Both the position numbers and the translations under genes were made by a program. DNA of 64,000 nt, from assembly GCA_007753675.1 (NCBI GenBank), contig CP036432.1:284394-348393 (forward strand), in the 5' to 3' direction. Source of the stretch: Stieleria magnilauensis (GTDB lineage Bacteria > Planctomycetota > Planctomycetia > Pirellulales > Pirellulaceae). This document shows, piece by piece, positions 1-9,591 of this stretch. A model generated the notes under the pieces. The model saw only the letters and a program-made list of their open reading frames with translations. It made no database searches and was not told the origin of the DNA. Position 1 is the first letter of the stretch; each line of letters starts with the position of its first letter.

Positions 1-213
1 CGCTGCGATGACGAACGGGTCGTCGAGCATTCTTGGGCGATCGACCTGGCCATGGTTCTGGGAACCGGGTTTGCCCCTCACCGGGGCGGCCCGCTGAGCG
101 TGGTCGAGCAAATCGGTACGCAGACCGTGTTGGCAAACATGGAACTGCTGCGTTTGCAACACGGCGAACGATTTACTCCACCGGAAAAGCTTTTACTGGG
201 AGCGAAACAATGA
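1..213 (+). CDS. 3-hydroxyacyl-CoA dehydrogenase / enoyl-CoA hydratase, C-terminal end (partial)
   Basis: The frame is open from base 1 and stops at TGA 211-213, so only the last 70 residues are present. The stretch [12 protein letters not shown] resembles the C-terminal lobe of FadB/FadJ-type fatty-acid oxidation alpha subunits, where a Gly-x-Gly-Phe-x-P-x-x-GGP segment is usual. The gene overlaps the next one by ATGA, and the next gene is an acyl-CoA dehydrogenase, so both probably work in one beta-oxidation operon in the cytoplasm. The family call rests on a short tail and on context; the upstream catalytic domains lie outside the window. Confidence 0.68.
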   Translation, partial: RCDDERVVEHSWAIDLAMVLGTGFAPHRGGPLSVVEQIGTQTVLANMELLRLQHGERFTPPEKLLLGAKQ

Positions 214-2234
214 GCTTAGAAATCGATCCAACCACGACCAACGCGACCACGCCGGTGGTGTCCTCGGGCACTGCACCTGTCAAGCCATCGAGGACGGACG
301 ACGAGCGGCAAACCGATCACGCGGAACCAGAAACCGCGTCCGAAAAGCCGACCGAGTCGTTCGCTGAGATCGCACTTCGACTGGGCGGCGCATCGGTCGA
401 CGAGGCGCAGCGCACCGGCGTGATCGATACCGCCGACGATCAGGTCGAAGATCTGTTCGCCGAGCAGCACAAGACGACTCACAGCCCGATCCACCGGGCG
501 GTCTGGGATCGTCACGTGCCGACGGAGTTGTTCGCGCCCAATCTCGCCTTGCCCAGCGGTGACGTGGCACGCGTCGTCGATCGATCGTTGAGCATCGTGC
601 GGACGCATCGCAAACTTGGTTCGTTGATTGATGATGACGGCAAGATCAGTGACGAGGTGCTGCAGGATCTAGGCGACGCCGGTTACTGGGGCTTGTTGGT
701 GGGGCGCGAGTACGGCGGTTCGGGCGCGACGATGCGTGATTTCGCCAGGATGATCACGCAAATGGCCACGATCGATCCGACCGTGGCCGGGTTGGCGTCG
801 GTTCATGGATGTATCGGCGCGGTCGACCCACTGCGTGCGTTCGGCAGTGAAGACCAAAAGCGTCGTTTTTTGCCGGGACTGGCCGACGGAACCCGGCTGT
901 CGGCGTTCGCGCTGACCGAACCGGGCGCCGGAAGCGACTTGACGGCGTTGCGGACGACCGCCGTTCGTGATGGAGAGGACTATGTCGTCAACGGAGAGAA
1001 ACTGTTCATCACCAACGCGACCTTTGGCCGAACGATCGGATTGGTTTGCAAAATCGATGGCGTTCCGAGTGTCCTGATCGTTGAACTGCCGCAGCAGGAA
1101 ACCGATTCGTTTCGGATCAATCGCTATGGGATCTACGCGCTTCGACGTGCCCAGAACAACGGGCTGGTCTTTAAAAACTTCCGTGTCCCGGCGGCCAACC
1201 GATTGGTCCCGCGACGCGGCGATGGTTTGACGATCGCCTACCACGGTCTGAATCTGGGGCGTGTCTCGTTGTGTGCCAATGCGGCCGGCGCGATGCGTTG
1301 GATGTTGGCCGAAATGTTGCCCTGGGCCCGCTACCGGGAAACGTATGGGCAAGCGATCGAAAAACGCGAACTGGTTCGCCGCCGTGTCGGACACCTGGCC
1401 GGGCTGATCGTTGCTTGCGATGCGTTGACGCACTGGTGTGCAAATTTGCTGGACCAAGGTTACCGTGGCGAAATGGAGTGCATCATTGCCAAGATCTTTG
1501 GCAGTGAAGCTCAAAAGGAGGCGGCGATCGAGTTGTTCATGAAGACGCACGGAGGCCGATCGTTCTTGGCCGGACACTTGTTTGGAGACAACGTCCATGA
1601 TTTCCTGGCCCCGTGTATCTACGAAGGCGAAGGAGAGATGTTGGGGATGGCGTTCTTCAAGTCGCTGGTCAAGCAACATGGCAAGCAGCATTTTGAACCG
1701 ATCGGACGGACGCTCCACGAACGGGGCATCAAAACGCCCAACCTGGCCAACCCGACACATCTGTGGGCGCTGCGTCGTCCGATGTTGGGCTACGCGAAAT
1801 GGTATCTCGGCCGCACGATGCGTCCTTCGCGTTGGAGCAAACTTCCCAGCAACACCACGTCGAAAGAACTCGACCGGCATGTCCACTTCGCGAAACGCTA
1901 CCTGTCCGCAAGCGGAATGGAGATCAGCGGTACGATGCGTCAGCACCAATTGAAACTGGCGGACCGTCAATGCCGGATGTCGGCGCTTTCGCTGCAGATC
2001 CAAAACGCGGTCACGATGCTGGTGACGGCCCTGTATGCCGCCGGTCAAAACGATCCGGTCACGCGTGCGGCCGCCGACACGGTTTGTCGTGAACTGAAGC
2101 GTCGTATCACGGGAGGGCATCCGAGCGACAGCGATTTTCGTCAGGTCACGACGCTGGGAGCGATGATCGCCGAGGAAGGTTGGAATGAGTTGCTCGGCGT
2201 CGAAGCGGGGGCGATTCTACAGGGGTACAAGTGA
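210..2234 (+). CDS. acyl-CoA dehydrogenase family protein
   Basis: This 674-residue flavoenzyme should oxidise an acyl-CoA to the 2-enoyl-CoA and pass electrons to electron-transfer flavoprotein. The family signature [19 protein letters not shown] is present, followed by the beta-barrel and the C-terminal helical bundle. The segment [11 protein letters not shown] sits where the catalytic-base glutamate of many family members is found (usually YEGT). The protein is longer than the usual ~380-600 residues, with an acidic low-complexity N-terminal ~70 residues and an extra C-terminal helical region, as in very-long-chain enzymes. The ATG at 210 overlaps the stop of the upstream beta-oxidation gene. 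The longer open frame from 33 runs through that upstream coding sequence and is not used. Chain-length specificity cannot be read from the sequence. Confidence 0.9.
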   Translation: MSLEIDPTTTNATTPVVSSGTAPVKPSRTDDERQTDHAEPETASEKPTESFAEIALRLGGASVDEAQRTGVIDTADDQVEDLFAEQHKTTHSPIHRAVWDRHVPTELFAPNLALPSGDVARVVDRSLSIVRTHRKLGSLIDDDGKISDEVLQDLGDAGYWGLLVGREYGGSGATMRDFARMITQMATIDPTVAGLASVHGCIGAVDPLRAFGSEDQKRRFLPGLADGTRLSAFALTEPGAGSDLTALRTTAVRDGEDYVVNGEKLFITNATFGRTIGLVCKIDGVPSVLIVELPQQETDSFRINRYGIYALRRAQNNGLVFKNFRVPAANRLVPRRGDGLTIAYHGLNLGRVSLCANAAGAMRWMLAEMLPWARYRETYGQAIEKRELVRRRVGHLAGLIVACDALTHWCANLLDQGYRGEMECIIAKIFGSEAQKEAAIELFMKTHGGRSFLAGHLFGDNVHDFLAPCIYEGEGEMLGMAFFKSLVKQHGKQHFEPIGRTLHERGIKTPNLANPTHLWALRRPMLGYAKWYLGRTMRPSRWSKLPSNTTSKELDRHVHFAKRYLSASGMEISGTMRQHQLKLADRQCRMSALSLQIQNAVTMLVTALYAAGQNDPVTRAAADTVCRELKRRITGGHPSDSDFRQVTTLGAMIAEEGWNELLGVEAGAILQGYK

Positions 2235-2376
2235 TGCGTGGCACGCGTGTTTCCGCACGGGACAGGTGTTATTGCACGGGACGGCGTCTCCGGTGTCGGA
2301 CGGCGCTCGTCCGGGCCGCAGCGAACGTCGTTGCGGCGACCATTTTCCGCTCGCTGCTTGGTAGAAGGAACCATCA

Positions 2377-3360
2377 ATGAAGATGATTGAAGCCACGGAC
2401 AGGAACCAAGTCTTGTCGATGGGAGGACAAGTCAACTGCGACAGCAACCGTCGCGCGGTGATCGCGTTGGGCGGTGGCGGCGCGCGGGGGCTCGCACATT
2501 TAGGTGTCATGGAGGCGATCGGTGAATCGGGAGTTCGAACCGAGCGCATCGTTGGGGTCAGCATCGGCAGTTTGATGGGCGGCCTGTGCGCCGTCGATTC
2601 CGACATCAAACAGGTGCAGGCCAAAGCGATCGGACTCCTGCATTCACCGGTCTTTTCAGAAAAATGCCGGCAGCTGATGGCGGCCGCTTCGAAGGTCTCA
2701 GCCGGCAGCCGCAATCAGTCGCAACAGCTCGGCCCAGCCGATTGGTTCGGGCTGTGGTACCGTCGACTGGAACGCATCATGCGGCACGGCCACCGCTTGA
2801 CGAAGATGGTGCGTGGGCCGTCGATCCTCTCCGATGAGATCTTGCACGAAGCGATCGACGCCTTGGTTCCCGATATCGATTTGTCAGAGACACGGATCCC
2901 CTTGAGCATCGTCGCGGCGGACCTGAAAAGTGGTCATCGTGTCGTCTTGGAACGCGGCCCGCTGCGAAAAGCGATCTTGGCATCCACTGCCATCCCCGGC
3001 TTTTTTCCTCCGATCCCATGGGACGACATGTTGTTGTCGGACATCGGCGTGTTGGATGCGATCCCGTTGTCGATCGCAAAATCCTATGCGTCGGATCTGA
3101 CGATCGGCGTCGATGTCGGCAGTTCGGTGCAGCGGATCGACACCTTCGGGACCGCGATCGACGTGGTGATGCGGATGGAAGAAATCGGAGAGCGATTGTG
3201 TCGTCGCCACTCGTTGCCCCACGCCGACATTCTGATTCGACCCGACGTCGGTTACCGACCGTGGTACGACTTCACCGAACCCACCGCGTTGATTCAGTCG
3301 GGACTGCAGGCGGCCAGAGCGGCACTGCGGCACATGTCCCCCGCCAGCACCGCATGTTAG
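2377..3360 (+). CDS. patatin-like phospholipase family protein (RssA/NTE type)
   Basis: The 327-residue protein has the patatin layout. A glycine-rich oxyanion loop ALGGGGARGLAHLGV lies near residues 31-45. The nucleophile elbow GVSIGS (G-x-S-x-G) follows near residues 61-66, and the second half of the Ser-Asp dyad lies in LLSDIGVLDAIP near residue 220. The usual motif there is DG[GA]; here it reads D-I-G, a common variant. No signal peptide is obvious, so it is probably a cytoplasmic or membrane-associated lipid hydrolase. It sits 142 bp after the acyl-CoA dehydrogenase on the same strand, so a link to fatty-acid turnover is plausible but inferred. A purine-rich AGAAGGA lies just upstream of the ATG. 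Confidence 0.88.
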   Translation: MKMIEATDRNQVLSMGGQVNCDSNRRAVIALGGGGARGLAHLGVMEAIGESGVRTERIVGVSIGSLMGGLCAVDSDIKQVQAKAIGLLHSPVFSEKCRQLMAAASKVSAGSRNQSQQLGPADWFGLWYRRLERIMRHGHRLTKMVRGPSILSDEILHEAIDALVPDIDLSETRIPLSIVAADLKSGHRVVLERGPLRKAILASTAIPGFFPPIPWDDMLLSDIGVLDAIPLSIAKSYASDLTIGVDVGSSVQRIDTFGTAIDVVMRMEEIGERLCRRHSLPHADILIRPDVGYRPWYDFTEPTALIQSGLQAARAALRHMSPASTAC

Positions 3361-3396
3361 ACCAACCCACGCGCCTAACGCTGTGAAGTATTTTTT

Positions 3397-3465
3397 AGCG
3401 GTAGGGCGCGAGCCCTCCGGTGTTTCGGGAACGATGAGGAACCGGAGGGCTTGCGCCCTGCCGCT
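3397..3465. repeat. large inverted repeat (24-bp arms), planctomycete intergenic palindrome / possible terminator
   Basis: The left arm 3397-3420 and right arm 3442-3465 are reverse complements except for two transitions, giving a 24-bp stem around a 21-nt loop. It lies just after the patatin gene stop and could act as a terminator for that gene, although no T-run follows. A weaker relative with GTCCTCCGG and CCGTTCCGCTAAC motifs lies at about 16950-17020, which suggests a dispersed family. Confidence 0.7.
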
Positions 3466-3507
3466 AACACCTCGTCAAACGCAGGGAATCAATGCTTCAC
3501 AGCGTAG

Positions 3508-3596
3508 CCACGCGCCGCTCGCTCACGCTTCCCGCTGAAATCACCCGCACGCCGCGTCAACCACCACGTCGCGTCAACCAGCACGTGGCGTTAGCC
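3508..3596. repeat. dispersed intergenic repeat, left copy (IS4 target)
   Basis: This stretch begins CCACGCGCCGCTCGCTCACG and ends with GGCGTTAGCC. It recurs with only a few changes at 5167-5238, the left copy having a 17-bp internal addition. The insertion sequence lies at the end of this copy and duplicates its last ten bases. The repeat has no convincing coding frame. Confidence 0.7.
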
Positions 3597-5128
3597 CAAT
3601 GCCACCTATTCTGGACCCTATCGGGTGGCGCGGTCCCAAAAACCCGGTTTTGGCACGATTTTTGCGCCTGGCAGGTAAGTTTACACTTACTGCCTTTCTG
3701 ACTGGGAATCGCCATGGTCGACCCGACGACACTCGGTGCCGATGAAGAGTCTCGCTTTGGCAAAGCCAAAGCGTTGCTGGCTGAGCTTCTTGAATTACCC
3801 AAACTACAACGGGTCTTTGAAGATCACGATTGTGCCAACGCGCGGATGGTCTATACGCAGGCCCCGACCCTCTGGCTACTCGTTTTACAACGGCTCGAAG
3901 GAGGCATCTCACTAACCGATGCCGTCGCAGATTTGCTCAAAAATCATACGGATATTTTGCCTGACAATCGAAGGGTTCAAGAGAATCGCCTTTCCGAAAA
4001 CAATTCGGCCTACAACGCCGCCAGAAAAAGGATTCCGCTCGCTGTCGTGGAAGAGTTTTCCCATCGAATCTGCGATCACCTTGCTTCCCGCGCTCCCAAA
4101 GCCTTTCTCGATCGACGTGTATTCATTATCGATGGGACGACGATCACGCTTCCTCCGACCGAAGCACTTCAGAAAGCGTTCCCGCCGGCGTCCAACCAAC
4201 ACGGAGAGACGGTTTGGCCTATTGCGAGATTGCTGGTCGCAAATGAAATGCAGACCGGGTGCGCGTTGTTGCCGCAAGTCGATCCGATGTACGGAGCGGA
4301 CAACAAAAGTGAACTTGAGCAAGCCAAGCCGATTATTGAACGACTCCCGAAACGCTCGATCGTTCTGGCTGATAGCGGTTTTGGGATTTTTAATGTCGCC
4401 CACCACTGCCAATTACATCATCAAGACTTCGTGCTGCGGCTGACCAAACAGCGATTCAGGTCGTACCGCAAGTCGGCTACGTTGGTCGACCAAGGGGACG
4501 GGTACAAGACGTTTCACTTGATTTGGCGGCCGACACCGAAGGACCGCCGAACCAATCTCGATCTTAGTAAAGACACGTCTATCGAAGTCTTTCTCCACCA
4601 AATTGAACTTGAAAATGGAGACACGCTGGAGATCGTGACGAGCCTTGAGACGGACGCTCACTCGGCCGCTGCCCTGTACGTTCGTCGCTACGATGTGGAG
4701 TTCGATATCCGCGATGTCAAAGTGACGATGGACACAGAAAACATTCGCGCCAAGAGTGTCGACACGGTGATGAAGGAGCTAATGGGATCGATCATCGCTT
4801 ATAATCTTGTCGCTCAGCTACGCAAACAAGCAGCGAAATTGATTCGAGTTGACCCTCGCGAGCTCAGCTTCACGGGAGTTTGGACGACGTTCAAGCATCA
4901 TCTGCTACGTGAAAAGCTTACGACCCTGGAGGAATGGAGGCTGGCTTATCACGGCGCTTTGGTGAGCGCAGCGGGCCGCAAACTTCCCAATCGAAAATTG
5001 CCTCGCAGCTACCCACGCATAGCCCACCCGCGGCGCCAAAAGACAACGAAATTCCAGAAGTCACTTCGAAGAAAAAAACAGCAGCCCGATGATATACCAC
5101 CCGAATGACCACAAAGTAGGTGGCATTG
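3597..5128 (+). mobile_element. IS4-family insertion sequence, 1532 bp, intact ends and 10-bp target duplication
   Basis: The ends are 12-bp perfect inverted repeats CAATGCCACCTA, with imperfect similarity continuing inward (TTCTGG against CTTTGTGG). The ten bases GGCGTTAGCC flank the element directly at 3587-3596 and 5129-5138, a target-site duplication of the length known for the IS4 family. One transposase gene fills the element. Intact ends, duplication and open frame point to a recent or still mobile copy. Confidence 0.9.
3714..5108 (+). CDS. IS4-family DDE transposase
   Basis: The 464-residue protein cuts and rejoins the ends of the surrounding element. Its N-terminal half carries FIIDGTTITLPPTE, with an Asp fitting the first DDE residue, near residues 138-151. 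A second conserved block, RSIVLADSGFGIFNVAHHC, lies near residues 214-232. The C-terminal part holds YDVEFDIRDVKVTMDTENI, which matches the conserved Y-x2-R-x-E-like (YREK-type) region of IS4 transposases in position, although the residues differ. The tail is very basic. The start ATG follows GGGAATCGCC, 118 bp inside the left end. The frame is uninterrupted and fills the element. Confidence 0.88.
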   Translation: MVDPTTLGADEESRFGKAKALLAELLELPKLQRVFEDHDCANARMVYTQAPTLWLLVLQRLEGGISLTDAVADLLKNHTDILPDNRRVQENRLSENNSAYNAARKRIPLAVVEEFSHRICDHLASRAPKAFLDRRVFIIDGTTITLPPTEALQKAFPPASNQHGETVWPIARLLVANEMQTGCALLPQVDPMYGADNKSELEQAKPIIERLPKRSIVLADSGFGIFNVAHHCQLHHQDFVLRLTKQRFRSYRKSATLVDQGDGYKTFHLIWRPTPKDRRTNLDLSKDTSIEVFLHQIELENGDTLEIVTSLETDAHSAAALYVRRYDVEFDIRDVKVTMDTENIRAKSVDTVMKELMGSIIAYNLVAQLRKQAAKLIRVDPRELSFTGVWTTFKHHLLREKLTTLEEWRLAYHGALVSAAGRKLPNRKLPRSYPRIAHPRRQKTTKFQKSLRRKKQQPDDIPPE

Positions 5129-5166
5129 GGCGTTAGCCAGTGGCGCGTCACTCCGCCCTCACATTC

Positions 5167-5238
5167 CCACGCGCCGCTCGCTCACGCTTCCCGCTGAAAT
5201 CACCGGCACGTGTCGCCAACCAGCACGTGGCGTTAGCC
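5167..5238. repeat. dispersed intergenic repeat, right copy
   Basis: This is a second copy of the 3508-3596 repeat, again starting CCACGCGCCGCTCGCTCACG and ending AGCACGTGGCGTTAGCC. It shows that the element at 3597-5128 inserted into a region already made of tandem copies of a host repeat. The spacer from 5139 to 5387 otherwise holds only short repeat fragments and the upstream region of egtB. Confidence 0.65.
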
Positions 5239-5387
5239 AGTGGAGCGTCCACTGCTCCGTCACTGATTTCAACATTTTTGCCGCAGACATCCCAGCTCGC
5301 TGCCGCTGTCTCTTAAAATCGATTTCATAGAAAGCACTGACGACAGAGTGCACGGGACATTTCGATTTTATTACGGGGGACCTTGGC

Positions 5388-6755
5388 ATGGACACCAACA
5401 GCGGGACGGTGGCGGTCCAAAACGCGCACGCGGCGGATGGTTTGATCGACCGTTTCTTTCAGGTCCGTGCATTTTCAGAAAAGATCGTTGAACCTCTGTC
5501 CCCCGAAGACTGTGTGATTCAGTCGATGGACGATGCCAGCCCGATCCGTTGGCACCTGGCGCACACGACGTGGTTCTTCGAAACGTTTTTGCTGAAACCG
5601 AGCGGGGATTACCGCCCGTTTGATGAACGTTTCGAGTATTTGTTCAATTCCTATTACAACAGTGTCGGTGAACAATACCCGCGGGGAAAACGCGGCTTGA
5701 TCTCTCGTCCCGGTTTGGCAGAAACCCTCGACTATCGCAGCCACGTCGATCAAGCGATGCGGTCCCTGGTGGAAGGCCACGATCTGACCGACGAGGAGCG
5801 GCAGGTGTTGGAAATCGGAATCCATCACGAACAACAGCATCAGGAATTGATGCTGACCGATCTGAAACACGCGCTGTCGTGCAATCCGCTTGCACCGGTT
5901 TATCGCGATGGCGCGTGCGAAGATCTCGACACAGCGGTCGGCCAGTCATGGCTCGAGTTTGATCCCGGCGTGGTGCGAATCGGACACGACGGCGACTCCT
6001 TTTGTTTCGACAACGAACTTCCGCGACACCGTGTTTTTCTGGAACCCTTTCAAATCGCCGATCGCTGCGTGACCAACCGCGAGTACCTGGAGTTCATGGA
6101 AGACGGGGGATACGATCGGCCCGAATTGTGGTTGTCGCTCGGATGGACGGCGGTCAACGAGCACGGTTGGCGATCGCCGTTGTATTGGACCAAAACGGGT
6201 TCGCGATGGTCGCACTTCACGTTGTCCGGACGCAAGCCGATTCGGCTCGACCAGCCCGTCTGCCATGTCAGTTATTTCGAAGCCGACGCGTATGCCCGCT
6301 GGGCCGGATGCCGATTGGCAACCGAAGCGGAATGGGAACACGCCGTCTGCAGTCAGCTGGACGACCCGTTCTCGGCAACGCAGCGCGGCAATTGGAGCGA
6401 CGAACTGCTCCGCAGCGGCCGCTGCATCCACCCCAAGTTGTCTGGCACGGACAGTTACTGCAATCCGCAATCCCACTATGGCGGCATCGACGGTGACGAC
6501 CCGGACCAGCCTCCATTGGCCGACGCCATGGGCAACGTGTGGGAATGGACCAGCAGCCACTACTCGGCATACCCTGGCTACCACGCACCGGCGGGTGCGT
6601 TGGGCGAATACAACGGAAAATTCATGTGCAACGTCTTCGTGCTCAAGGGCGGTTCGTGCGCGACTCCGTCTGGACATGCGCGTCCGACCTATCGCAATTT
6701 TTTCGCCCCAGAGTCGCGCTGGCAATTTACCGGCATCCGGTTGGCACGTTGCTAA
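5388..6755 (+). CDS. egtB: ergothioneine biosynthesis iron-dependent sulfoxide synthase EgtB
   Basis: The 455-residue enzyme joins hercynine to a thiol (gamma-glutamylcysteine or cysteine) through an oxygen-dependent C-S bond at a non-haem iron. The N-terminal DinB-like domain holds HLAHTTWFFE near residues 56-65 and the iron motif HX3HXE (H147, H151, E153 in IHHEQQHQE). The C-terminal FGE-sulfatase-type fold follows, with CHVSYFEADAYARWAG, LATEAEWEHA, DAMGNVWEWTSS and LKGGSCATPSGHARPTYRN. The length is typical. The hercynine-forming methyltransferase EgtD follows 18 bp downstream, so the two form a minimal ergothioneine operon. EgtA, EgtC and EgtE are not present, as is common outside actinobacteria. 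The thiol co-substrate cannot be decided from sequence alone. Confidence 0.93.
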   Translation: MDTNSGTVAVQNAHAADGLIDRFFQVRAFSEKIVEPLSPEDCVIQSMDDASPIRWHLAHTTWFFETFLLKPSGDYRPFDERFEYLFNSYYNSVGEQYPRGKRGLISRPGLAETLDYRSHVDQAMRSLVEGHDLTDEERQVLEIGIHHEQQHQELMLTDLKHALSCNPLAPVYRDGACEDLDTAVGQSWLEFDPGVVRIGHDGDSFCFDNELPRHRVFLEPFQIADRCVTNREYLEFMEDGGYDRPELWLSLGWTAVNEHGWRSPLYWTKTGSRWSHFTLSGRKPIRLDQPVCHVSYFEADAYARWAGCRLATEAEWEHAVCSQLDDPFSATQRGNWSDELLRSGRCIHPKLSGTDSYCNPQSHYGGIDGDDPDQPPLADAMGNVWEWTSSHYSAYPGYHAPAGALGEYNGKFMCNVFVLKGGSCATPSGHARPTYRNFFAPESRWQFTGIRLARC

Positions 6756-6773
6756 GCTACCAGAGTCCCCCGA

Positions 6774-7778
6774 TTGTTGACTCGACCATGGACCAGGGTA
6801 CGCACCGTGTTAAAAACCGCACCATCAAAATCGTCTTCTCGATTGATCACCTTTCAGCATGACGTGATCACGGGACTGGCCGACAGCCCCAAACGTTTGC
6901 CGTGCAAGTATTTTTACGACAAACGTGGGTCGGCGTTGTTTGATGAAATCTGTGAACTCGACGAGTACTATTTGACCCGGACCGAGCAAGCCATCATGGA
7001 CCGGTACGCGTCTGAAATGGGCGCGCAGATCGATGCGGGAGCGATGCTGGTTGAGTATGGCAGCGGCAGCAGTATTAAAACACGAATCTTGCTGGATCAT
7101 CTGATCGACCCGGTCGCATACGTCCCAGTCGATATTTCGCATCGGCATCTGCAGCGCGTGGCCGAGAGATTGCGGGCGGATTACCCGCACCTCGAAATCA
7201 TTCCGGTGACCGCTGATTTCACCCGTCCGTTTTCACTCCCAACCCCGCGCAAACCCGCCACGCACTGCGCCGTTTACTTTCCCGGATCGACGATCGGAAA
7301 TTTTGAACCGGCCCAGGCGGAGCGACTGTTGCGATCGATCACCGAGCGATGCGGCGATGGCGGCGGGCTGCTGATCGGGATCGACTTGGTCAAAGATGTC
7401 GAAACCTTGGAGCGTGCGTACAACGACGATTCCGGCGTGACGGCGGCGTTTAATCTAAACCTGTTGCACCGGATTCGCGACGAACTGGATGCCGACATCG
7501 ACGTGGAAGCGTTCCAGCATGTCGCGTTTTACAACGACGCAGCGTCCCGAATCGAAATCTACATTCGCTCGTTGAAACGGCAGACGATCCGCATCGCGGA
7601 GACATCGTTTCAGCTCGATGCAGGCGAATTGATTCACACCGAGTATTCGCACAAGTACACGATCGAAGGCTTTTCGAAGCTGGCCGCTCGTGCGGGGTTA
7701 GAATTGCATCGCAGTTGGACCGACGATGACCAGTTGTTCGCCGTGCTGCATTTGGTGGTCACCGGCGGGCAAGCGTAG
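6774..7778 (+). CDS. egtD: L-histidine N-alpha-methyltransferase EgtD
   Basis: This 334-residue SAM-dependent enzyme trimethylates histidine to hercynine, the first step of ergothioneine synthesis. The N-terminal signature LPCKYFYDKRGSALFDEIC (near 42-60) and DEYYLTRTE are family hallmarks. The SAM loop is VEYGSGSSIKTR near 93-104, and YFPGSTIGNF contains the conserved turn before the substrate pocket. It lies directly after egtB on the same strand. The first ATG is used here, but the internal codons near 6809 could also start a protein still long enough for the family, so the exact N-terminus is uncertain. Confidence 0.93.
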   Translation: MLTRPWTRVRTVLKTAPSKSSSRLITFQHDVITGLADSPKRLPCKYFYDKRGSALFDEICELDEYYLTRTEQAIMDRYASEMGAQIDAGAMLVEYGSGSSIKTRILLDHLIDPVAYVPVDISHRHLQRVAERLRADYPHLEIIPVTADFTRPFSLPTPRKPATHCAVYFPGSTIGNFEPAQAERLLRSITERCGDGGGLLIGIDLVKDVETLERAYNDDSGVTAAFNLNLLHRIRDELDADIDVEAFQHVAFYNDAASRIEIYIRSLKRQTIRIAETSFQLDAGELIHTEYSHKYTIEGFSKLAARAGLELHRSWTDDDQLFAVLHLVVTGGQA

Positions 7779-7842
7779 CTGCCGTCGCCGGTCGGCGGCC
7801 GCACCATGTACTGGCGAGCGCGGTGACAAGACTGTTGTCCCG

Positions 7843-8715
7843 CTACTTGGCGTCTGCTTTCAGATTGTCGGTGGCCCAGAGGATCCCGCGGGAGACCAGG
7901 TCCAGGTAGCGATCGTCGCCGACGGTTTCGTTGTTGTGGCCGAGCGTGGTGCTAAAGATTTTTGTTTGGTTGGGCCCGTACAGATTGGTCCAAACCACGA
8001 CCGCCTGAGCTGTTTTGGGTTTGGCGTTGGGGTTGTCTTTCAGATCCTTCTTTCGCGGCGATTGAACTTGATCCCCGGTCGCCAGCACTTCGGTGTTCCC
8101 AAACACTCGGACGTTGTTGTAAAGCTCTTCGTTGATCGTCGTCCAGTTGTTGAGCCCCTTGGTGATCGGATGATCCGCTTGGGTGTAATGAACATCGATC
8201 GGTGATTGCGGACCATGGCCGGTCGATTGAACGCCGATCATCTCGTACCAGCCGGCGTTCTCGGCCCCGATTTCGACCGGGTTTCGGAAATCGCCCCAGC
8301 GGTAGCTGTGCATCGCGCAGTGCAGGTTGACCGCGGGAACACCGGCCCGGTGGGCAGCCAAAATACGATCGACGTAGGGGCGTTCGGTGACCGACGCGGA
8401 GCACTCGTCGTGAAGGACTACGTCGTAGTCTTCGGCCCAGTCATTCGATTCGTAGACTTCGAAACGGGTGCTGGTCGTCTTGCTGGGATTAAATTCGATC
8501 GTCACCACGGCATTGATCCGCTTCTCGATGCCTTTCTTTAGCAACTGGGTTTGGGTTGCGTAGTCATGGCAGCACCCGCCGGCGACCAGTAAGACCTTCA
8601 GCGGTTTGTCTTGTGCGTGGGCCGGTTGGAACGTGGTGAACGAGATCAGCACGACGCCGCACAGGAACATGCGGACAGCGAAACAACAGACAGAGAGACT
8701 TCGGAGCGGGTTCAT
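7843..8715 (-). CDS. exported ThuA-domain protein
   Basis: The 290-residue protein starts with a signal peptide: a hydrophobic core VRMFLCGVVLISFTTF is followed by a PAHAQ cleavage site. The ThuA fold (class I glutamine amidotransferase-like) then begins with LKVLLVAGGCCHDY and continues through YDVVLHDECSAS and a central GVPAVNLHCAMHSYR. The GHGPQSPIDVHYTQADHPIT block is typical of planctomycete ThuA proteins. The precise substrate is unknown; the family has been linked to carbohydrate use. The ATG at 8715 is preferred over the upstream TTG at 8742 because it places the signal peptide at the N-terminus. The gene follows map on the same strand with a short gap. Confidence 0.85.
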   Translation of the reverse strand: MNPLRSLSVCCFAVRMFLCGVVLISFTTFQPAHAQDKPLKVLLVAGGCCHDYATQTQLLKKGIEKRINAVVTIEFNPSKTTSTRFEVYESNDWAEDYDVVLHDECSASVTERPYVDRILAAHRAGVPAVNLHCAMHSYRWGDFRNPVEIGAENAGWYEMIGVQSTGHGPQSPIDVHYTQADHPITKGLNNWTTINEELYNNVRVFGNTEVLATGDQVQSPRKKDLKDNPNAKPKTAQAVVVWTNLYGPNQTKIFSTTLGHNNETVGDDRYLDLVSRGILWATDNLKADAK

Positions 8716-8784
8716 GGTGCAAGCCTTGGTGAGTCGGATCAACCGATGGAGCAGGAGAGGTCGTCGCGGGGCGAGCGGTCGACG

Positions 8785-9591
8785 TTAGAATTGATGGCCT
8801 TTGCGGGGGCCGTCGTTGCACTGGGTCAGAATCTCGGGACCGTCCTCGGTCATCATCACCGTGTGTTCGAACTGGGCCGACGGTCGACCGTCTTTGGTCC
8901 GCACCGTCCATCCATCCGCCTTGTCACAACGGGCGTAGCGGGTTCCGGCATTGATCATCGGTTCGACGGTGAAACACATGCCGGGGAACAGTCGATCGAT
9001 GCGGCTTTGCCGATTCGGGAAGTGCGGGATCGAGGGGTCCAGGTGAAATTGTTTGCCCAGTCCGTGACCGACGTATTCGCGGACGACCGAAAAACCACGC
9101 CGGTGAGCCTCGGGCACGATCGTCTCGCCGATTTTCGAAACTGTGCATCCGGGGGTCAGCGCGTCGATCGCCATGTGCATGCAGTCGAAAGCGCATTGGG
9201 TGACCGCTTTGCGTTCCTCGGAAACCTCTCCGATCAAAAACGTTTCGCTTTGGTCCCCGTGCCAGCCGTCGACGATGGTGGTCACGTCGATGTTGACGAT
9301 GTCGCCTTCTTTGAGCTCTTCGTCGCCGGGGATGCCATGGCAGATCACTTCATTGATGCTCGTGCAGCAGCTTTTCGGGAAATTCTGATACCCCAGCGTT
9401 GCCGCGGTATGCCCGTTGTCGAGCGTCCACTGTGCGATCATCTCATCGATTCTGCCCGTGGTGATACCGGCCTTGATGTGCGGTCGGATGTAGTCCATCA
9501 GGCTCGCATTGACGCGTCCGGCGCGGCGCATGGCATCGCGTTGCTGGTCGTTTAGTATCAGTTTTCGTTGCTTTTGCAGCATTCCTTTCAT
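8785..9591 (-). CDS. map: type I methionine aminopeptidase
   Basis: The 268-residue enzyme removes the initiator methionine from new proteins in the cytoplasm. The pita-bread fold is clear: CCTSINEVICHGIP, then the metal ligands in DIVNIDVTTIVDGWHGD (two Asp), GHGLGKQFHLDP (His), PGMCFTVEPMIN (Glu) and SAQFEHTVMMTEDG (Glu). The length matches the type I class. Codon 1 (MKGMLQ) and codon 4 are alternative starts. Planctomycetes often have more than one map gene, so this may not be the sole copy. Confidence 0.93.
   Translation of the reverse strand: MKGMLQKQRKLILNDQQRDAMRRAGRVNASLMDYIRPHIKAGITTGRIDEMIAQWTLDNGHTAATLGYQNFPKSCCTSINEVICHGIPGDEELKEGDIVNIDVTTIVDGWHGDQSETFLIGEVSEERKAVTQCAFDCMHMAIDALTPGCTVSKIGETIVPEAHRRGFSVVREYVGHGLGKQFHLDPSIPHFPNRQSRIDRLFPGMCFTVEPMINAGTRYARCDKADGWTVRTKDGRPSAQFEHTVMMTEDGPEILTQCNDGPRKGHQF

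Noticed and set aside
669-2120. Long minus-strand frame (483 residues) opposite the acyl-CoA dehydrogenase gene
   Set aside because: It is a shadow of a well-supported gene in GC-rich DNA; its sequence shows no family motif.
8611-9555. 314-residue plus-strand frame opposite map
   Set aside because: The methionine aminopeptidase on the minus strand carries all metal ligands; the opposite frame has none.
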